Shown here: positions 5,301 through 8,368 of the stretch, piece after piece
How the letters are laid out: each line of letters starts with the position of its first letter
Numbering within the stretch: position 1 is the stretch's first letter
Assembly (NCBI GenBank): GCA_030747885.1
Contig: JASLJW010000043.1
Location: 1-8,368 of the forward strand
DNA: 8,368 bases
Source: Candidatus Thalassarchaeaceae archaeon
Lineage (GTDB): Archaea; Thermoplasmatota; Poseidoniia; Poseidoniales; Thalassarchaeaceae
Direction of reading: 5' to 3'
Position numbers and translations under genes: made by a program
Notes under the pieces: generated by a model
Database searches by the model: none
What the model saw: only the letters and a program-made list of their open reading frames with translations
Told to the model about the DNA's origin: nothing

Positions 5301-8111
5301 AGAAGTGTAAATTTGGACAAATGCAGTATCATCCCAATCTGAAGAAACTCGGAATCTCCAGTTAATCTGCATGGGTTCTGACCCGCTAGTCACACTTACT
5401 GCTAATGAGAGCCCATCAACTGGATCAGATACTTCCCAAAATGTATCGTTAGACATGGTGTATTGTAACTCAATATTGCCTCTCGAAGTTTCCATCAACA
5501 GAGAGGCACCAGATAGCGCCTGTCCTTGACTAGTCACGGAGTGTGTTGTTACAATCTCGTAGATGTTTCCGTCATCGTACAATCCTGAGAAACCATTTGT
5601 CAAAGAAATCGTACTGGAATGACCCGTGCTCGTTGTGATGCTTAGTTGACCTAGAGATACCCCTCCTCCAGATTCTGCAGACCATTTCATTGGAACATCT
5701 ACAGATCCTGCAACAGCATTGCCCATTGCAACACCTTGAGATAGTTCACGTGCCAAATTGTTTCCATCTGTAATCACACGTTCCCAGTCATAATTTATCA
5801 TCAAATCTCTGAAAGTAATGCTAGAACCAATAGTAGCACTGGTACTCTCAACCTTTATTCTGAATAAAATCCATTCATTTCCATAGGTGTCTTCCCAAGA
5901 AGTAGGCACCACACTTGAATCATAATCTAGAAGTGTGTTCAAAGCCGAAGGGAAGTCACTAAATTCATTCACGAGCAATTGAGGAGCGAAATCGATAGAA
6001 CCTTCTGGAAGAACTGCAATCAATTCTTCTTGAGCAGCAGCGCCAACATAAATCTCAACCTCATCAATCTGATTGTTTTCAAACCCTAGTAGAGCATTTG
6101 TGACATCAGCCCCTCTTGGAAGCATGAATGTAGCTCCCTGACCGACACCTCCAGCAGTGAGAGTTACAGTTGATGATGATGATCCAATGTTTTCACCATC
6201 TACCGTTCCAGAACGGAACATTGTTTGTTCGCCAAATGCGCCAAATGCTGACTCCACCATTCCCCATTCGACGTCACCATCTCCGCCAACATCCAAAGAA
6301 ATTCCATTTGCATAATGTGCAAATTCAAGATCTGCATGTATCCCTGTTAATTCACACTGAACACTGGAATAATTTGCTCGAATCCCGAAACTCTGAATTC
6401 CTGCAGAGAACACATGACGAGTGTTATTACTTATCGTGATGGAAGGACCTGCGACAGGAATTGATTGAGGGTTGTTGACGAATACCTCAATTGCAGGAGT
6501 GCCGTCAGGACAATCATCAGTAATATAGGGCGTAATTGCCGTTATTGTCTTGGAGAATCCAGTTCTAGCTAATGGGGGCGAGAAACTAGAATCTTCCCAT
6601 AATGGCATTACGCCAAAATAAGAATTAGAGGTAGGCGAACTAATCCATTTCCCTGGTAAAGGCCAACCATTTGATTGATCCACTCCAATTGTGTTGTTAA
6701 ATCCGAAACTGAAGCGAGTCCCTATGTTGAAACCAAAGAGTTCAGGGGAGTTCAATTGATTCACTCCTGAATCAAAATTTAATCGAAGATCGATTGACGG
6801 ATAAGTATCTGTATCAATATCCCAGAGTTCAATAATTGATCCTTCAAGGCCCGATAGAGAGTTTCCATTGCGGTCTGGAATTATGTTTGTGCTTCCAGGT
6901 TGCAATACATCAACAGACAATGAACCATCACCAGGAACTGCAGCATCTAAATTTAGGAATCCAAACCCATTCGGGGAATTTGTTCCCATGTTTGAACTAC
7001 TTGAGAATGTACGGAAAGTAACGCTACCAGATGCTGGTAAAGCATCCCCAATCCTCAAGGCATCAATGTACCATCCTTGTAGATCTGGACTTGCTGGTGG
7101 ATCAGCAACATCATTCTTTTCCATTACAAATTTCAATCTAACATATTCTCCCTCATAACTAGATAGGTCAAGTCCAATATTTGCCCAACCACCAGTACTT
7201 GAAGTCTGAGAGTTATTTGAAGTCCCTCCTATGAGGTTAGCTCCTGTTGGAAATGTATACTTGTTACACTTCGTTGTTACTTGATTCACAGAAGTTCCGC
7301 GCTGATAGATTCCATTGCCGCCGCTAATACCGGACGTATTTGATAGGTCAAAGGGCAAGAATTCAAACGACCCCCATGAAGAACCATCAGTTGATGATTG
7401 AATCATCACATATGCGCAATCTTCGTAGTATACGTTTGTGCCAGCCCCGGCTCCTCTGTAGTACAGATTATGCAAAGACATGAAGGATGCATCGGATTTT
7501 CCTGCCCATACATACACTGATTCTGTGGTCAATTCGTATTGGAATTCACCTGCAGCAGAACGATAGTCCATACTATCGAAATCTGTGCCGTAACACTTGT
7601 CTCCAGAACCACAACGAGTAATTGGAAAACCGTTTTCAGGTTCACCTATTTCCCAATTGTTCTCTATCATGCCATCGATTGGAGGGCCCACAGTGTAGCC
7701 TACCTCATTCTCAAAATCTTGATTGTAACCTAATGAAAATAAGGACAAAGTAGCATCATCCTCTGTAAAATCACTGGTTGAAGAGTATGCTGTAAAACCT
7801 CCATTGTAGAGAGGGTTCCACAAAAATTCCCCATATCCTGTGGAGTGCGCATCATATCGCTCAGCATATCCATAATTTACAGCATCAGTAGAAACCACCA
7901 TAGCAGCAGCATTTACTGTCTCGCCTTCTGGAAGACTAATCGAACCAGATACTGAATCTGAATATGTAGCAGGATCATCTAGGGAGATATCAACATTTGA
8001 TTGACCATTGGAATAGGTATTAACTGAAGCTGCTTGAGCCAACCCCATTGTTAACATCAACACGGTAATAAAAACCGCCATCGTGCGTTGTGTTCTGTTC
8101 GTTTGATACAT
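2382..8111 (-). CDS. Giant secreted beta-rich type I membrane surface protein, 1909 aa
   Basis: This is probably a cell-surface protein anchored by one C-terminal helix. Residues 1-27 form a signal peptide with a likely AQA|A cleavage. Residues about 150-357 look like a MAM/immune-inhibitor-A-like jelly roll, running from NNWEIGEPENG and GTDF through DGSSW and LDLSSYEGEYVRLKF to GWYIDALRIGD. Two similar strands occur at 57-78 (SLPEGETVNAA) and 661-682 (MLPRGADVTNA). The central part is beta-sandwich-like. Ig-like repeats near 1100-1232 and 1548-1680 share a Cys pair and the motif SGTDxxGNxxTGxG; a related segment lies at 1243-1350. A CARDB-like domain (1686-1792) precedes the membrane helix (1801-1825). 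The cytoplasmic tail has a DDDDDFIEDDD cluster (1830-1840), a PPSRGPPSRGPP repeat and a terminal helix with FDMGWSIEQLRDWLAEQ. The 13 cysteines are nearly all extracellular and mostly pairable. ATG 8111 is the chosen start because GGTGAGGAG (8129-8121) precedes it. No catalytic motif is seen; adhesion, binding or a structural role are all possible. Confidence 0.9.
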   Translation of the reverse strand: MYQTNRTQRTMAVFITVLMLTMGLAQAASVNTYSNGQSNVDISLDDPATYSDSVSGSISLPEGETVNAAAMVVSTDAVNYGYAERYDAHSTGYGEFLWNPLYNGGFTAYSSTSDFTEDDATLSLFSLGYNQDFENEVGYTVGPPIDGMIENNWEIGEPENGFPITRCGSGDKCYGTDFDSMDYRSAAGEFQYELTTESVYVWAGKSDASFMSLHNLYYRGAGAGTNVYYEDCAYVMIQSSTDGSSWGSFEFLPFDLSNTSGISGGNGIYQRGTSVNQVTTKCNKYTFPTGANLIGGTSNNSQTSSTGGWANIGLDLSSYEGEYVRLKFVMEKNDVADPPASPDLQGWYIDALRIGDALPASGSVTFRTFSSSSNMGTNSPNGFGFLNLDAAVPGDGSLSVDVLQPGSTNIIPDRNGNSLSGLEGSIIELWDIDTDTYPSIDLRLNFDSGVNQLNSPELFGFNIGTRFSFGFNNTIGVDQSNGWPLPGKWISSPTSNSYFGVMPLWEDSSFSPPLARTGFSKTITAITPYITDDCPDGTPAIEVFVNNPQSIPVAGPSITISNNTRHVFSAGIQSFGIRANYSSVQCELTGIHADLEFAHYANGISLDVGGDGDVEWGMVESAFGAFGEQTMFRSGTVDGENIGSSSSTVTLTAGGVGQGATFMLPRGADVTNALLGFENNQIDEVEIYVGAAAQEELIAVLPEGSIDFAPQLLVNEFSDFPSALNTLLDYDSSVVPTSWEDTYGNEWILFRIKVESTSATIGSSITFRDLMINYDWERVITDGNNLARELSQGVAMGNAVAGSVDVPMKWSAESGGGVSLGQLSITTSTGHSSTISLTNGFSGLYDDGNIYEIVTTHSVTSQGQALSGASLLMETSRGNIELQYTMSNDTFWEVSDPVDGLSLAVSVTSGSEPMQINWRFRVSSDWDDTAFVQIYTSSISDTGVVGLPAAESLQPSVGNAVENDVGISEFRVYNQANVEQTDLSNVKSSQALVLTGKVRFENLDIAPDPSNYFLVLEELNTSNTETEDWLEVDRIGGTVGGDFTWSPTLPTQTAGARTYRFMMANFTGGDQLCPPSNYNPDQDCGIRMQVSMDPLPPQLVNVSVMDGSTWRELGDNTWIPARNCQTFRVVVRDNPVAPDSLYLNYWVEKDHDTNLDRVADVGEYAQVSLVRQTESNESYYMIDNQGTQCISDIANQGLTNSPLVSLFVSGTDIGGNSVTGSGGPGIGYDLITYQAMATLQPSVTSFRIQDGFGTELTSANTTMYGGNIYHLRVTGSDGNGWGDIAQVRINLNPIVSDDIVINYWPANDTAWTDSTWISVLDLETDGKGPEMRRTDGGVLIDPFETDFILDIPVVLAWSITTVPGIVTPQIEVTDYDPNNGGWTTISSQTGNYNQRWKYSDSFKLDRSTFAVEDTIGFITPDVGNREAGFVYPGDMLRISGQYAFSERLADGIIINPQIPLTLRIEQQEVQPDGERGFFYAPSQVYDYPFENGTFDILHPAPTQSNAFTFTFSLIGLPSGATDGTSPVDSVFYLNVDSEAPSAANTGSWEITDENSEEIGPGIISSTQFDCVSVKAFIQERQKLQEGNVILNWMYFKDGGNWTEYYQAFPGVAHFSVPMALDTNADPIRASVNCVNLWNATLPSDLSGVELRFWISGTDSAGNVITGAGNYQSGFDGGVFELRYESANFEIKNLVVSDNTPAVGQSLDIIATVSNNGNKAGYFTCKVVTVVGGQVQSSKEVSTPIEIQPLEDYSWRIPMGDFATPQVNVKYQIVNNDTGDVIAESTTFPVTAESDDSAGFDAATIGLIALLAILLIAVVVGIFVFVSRGSDDDDDFIEDDDFLPEGEAVSPLKARSPPSRGPPSRGPPKEETEMEKALKEFTFWDENTIQGYFDMGWSIEQLRDWLAEQK
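2512..2541. repeat. Tandem 15-bp repeat, two perfect copies
   Basis: The 15-mer GGAGGTCCACGAGAA occurs at 2512-2526 and again at 2527-2541, followed by a diverged partial copy. Read on the coding strand it gives the duplicated SRGPP unit in the proline-rich cytoplasmic tail of the surface protein. Exact nucleotide identity suggests a recent in-frame duplication, and the copy number may vary between strains. Confidence 0.85.
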
Positions 8112-8120
8112 TTTCTGCCA

Positions 8121-8129
8121 CTCCTCACC
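8121..8129 (-). promoter_or_regulatory. Ribosome binding site of the surface-protein gene
   Basis: GGTGAGGAG on the minus strand lies 9 nt before ATG 8111. Its GGTG end is part of a 12-bp palindrome at 8126-8137, so occupation or pairing of that palindrome could affect initiation. Confidence 0.55.
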
Positions 8130-8137
8130 GTACGGTG
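8126..8137. repeat. Perfect 12-bp palindrome CACCGTACGGTG
   Basis: The 12 bases equal their own reverse complement. The site lies 15-26 nt before the surface-protein start, around its predicted transcription start and overlapping its ribosome binding site. It could be a dimer-binding operator. One or two 12-bp palindromes are expected by chance in 8 kb, so only the position makes it notable. Confidence 0.4.
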
Positions 8138-8160
8138 GGTATCCCGTGGACGTTTCGTCA

Positions 8161-8172
8161 CCTTAAAACTCC
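8161..8172 (-). promoter_or_regulatory. Weak TATA-box candidate for the surface-protein operon
   Basis: The minus strand reads GGAGTTTTAAGG here. An archaeal TATA box at this place would put the transcription start near 8137 and give a leader of about 25 nt that includes the ribosome binding site. The match to the TATA consensus is modest. The alternative is the reverse reading GTATATTT at 8207-8214, giving a leader of about 70 nt. Confidence 0.25.
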
Positions 8173-8202
8173 ACTCATGCACGGGCAGAAGAAATAGGTG
8201 GT

Positions 8203-8214
8203 GCGAAATATACT
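8203..8214 (+). promoter_or_regulatory. BRE/TATA promoter candidate for the thioesterase gene
   Basis: GCGAAATATACT resembles the archaeal arrangement of a purine-rich BRE (GCGAAA) followed directly by a TATA element (ATATAC). Transcription would start about 25 nt downstream, near 8235, leaving a leader of roughly 45-50 nt. This is the best archaeal promoter match in the gap. Confidence 0.4.
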
Positions 8215-8226
8215 CAAGAAACACGG

Positions 8227-8258
8227 TTTCAAACATAAAGAGAATGGCTTGTTTGAAA
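8227..8258. repeat. Perfect 9-bp inverted repeat in the thioesterase leader
   Basis: TTTCAAACA (8227-8235) and TGTTTGAAA (8250-8258) are exact reverse complements separated by 14 nt. Arm centres are 23 bp apart, about two helical turns. The site spans the predicted transcription start and leader of the thioesterase gene, so it could be a repressor operator or, less likely given its AT-richness, an RNA hairpin. Confidence 0.5.
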
Positions 8259-8283
8259 TGAGAGGGGTGACGACGGAGTATTG

Positions 8284-8368
8284 ATGAACGAGCCGTATTC
8301 CACTGATGCAGTCACCAAAATGGATGAGGTTTTTCCTCAGCATACAAATTCGTACAATACCTTATTCG
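8284..8368 (+). CDS. Partial acyl-CoA thioesterase (hotdog fold), N-terminus only
   Basis: The frame is open from ATG 8284 to the window edge (28 codons). Residues 13-28 read MDEVFPQHTNSYNTLF, ending just before a codon that starts with G. This matches the N-terminal signature of YciA/ACOT-type acyl-CoA thioesterases, roughly 'xxxVxPxxTNxxGTLFGG', in which the loop contributes to the CoA/thioester site. Such enzymes hydrolyse acyl-CoA to free acid and CoA in the cytosol. The usual Gly after the Asn-x-x is an Asn here (NSYNTLF). A GGAG (8275-8278) lies 5 nt before the ATG, and an in-frame TGA at 8254 rules out any start further upstream than that. The gene is divergent from the surface-protein operon. 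With only 28 residues visible, the subfamily and intactness are unknown. Confidence 0.7.
   Translation, partial: MNEPYSTDAVTKMDEVFPQHTNSYNTLF

Larger units (their letters stand above)
8112..8283. other. Divergent intergenic region
   Basis: These 172 bases separate the minus-strand operon from the plus-strand thioesterase gene and are the only sizeable non-coding stretch in the window. They hold the candidate promoters, the palindrome and the inverted repeat listed separately. I see no RNA gene or terminator, as expected between divergent genes. Confidence 0.75.

Noticed and set aside
6170..6439. Plus-strand open frame starting with four Met codons
   Set aside because: The ATG run is the antisense of a Ser-rich linker (GSSSSTV) in the surface protein.
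8112..8283. Possible small RNA or tRNA in the divergent gap
   Set aside because: I saw no cloverleaf, strong GC-rich stem or terminator-like T-run. The inverted repeat is AT-rich and better explained as an operator.
8158..8343. Minus-strand open frame of 61 codons upstream of the surface gene
   Set aside because: It runs through the candidate promoters and antisense to the thioesterase start, and the Cys/Phe-rich product resembles no family.

Overview
The window looks like a piece of a marine planktonic archaeal genome, most likely Poseidoniia (Marine Group II/III, Thermoplasmatota). The reasons are indirect. There is a giant secreted beta-rich type I membrane protein with an acidic, Pro-rich cytoplasmic tail ending in a 'GWSIEQLRDWLAEQ'-like helix, a style I associate with that group. 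There is also a divergent TATA-binding-protein (TBP)-like protein and an archaeal-type TatD-related hydrolase. The DNA is moderately AT-rich, densely packed and organised as a tight same-strand operon. I see no mobile element, CRISPR array, rRNA or tRNA.

Layout. Almost the whole window (8111 down to 1) is one minus-strand transcription unit, read right to left. It holds (i) a 1909-residue surface protein, (ii) an unrecognised 263-residue cytosolic protein starting 8 nt after it, (iii) a 176-177-residue divergent TBP-fold protein, (iv) a TatD-like TIM-barrel metal hydrolase of about 313-315 residues, and (v) the first 37 codons of another gene that leaves the window at base 1. Junctions ii/iii, iii/iv and iv/v all carry an ATGA-type stop/start overlap, so the cytosolic genes are probably translationally coupled. 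The 172-nt gap at 8112-8283 separates this unit from a divergent plus-strand gene that starts at 8284 and runs off the right edge. Its 28 visible codons carry the N-terminal signature of a hotdog-fold acyl-CoA thioesterase.

Regulation. The divergent gap holds a good BRE/TATA candidate for the thioesterase, a weaker one for the surface-protein operon, a perfect 9-bp inverted repeat in the predicted thioesterase leader, and a perfect 12-bp palindrome overlapping the surface-protein ribosome binding site.

How the genes may work together is not clear. The operon joins a cell-surface protein to a TBP-like protein and a metal-dependent hydrolase. The most unusual element is the TBP-like protein: it has the length and two-repeat pattern of archaeal TBP but seems to have lost most of the DNA-intercalating phenylalanines. 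All assignments are by eye, with no database search.
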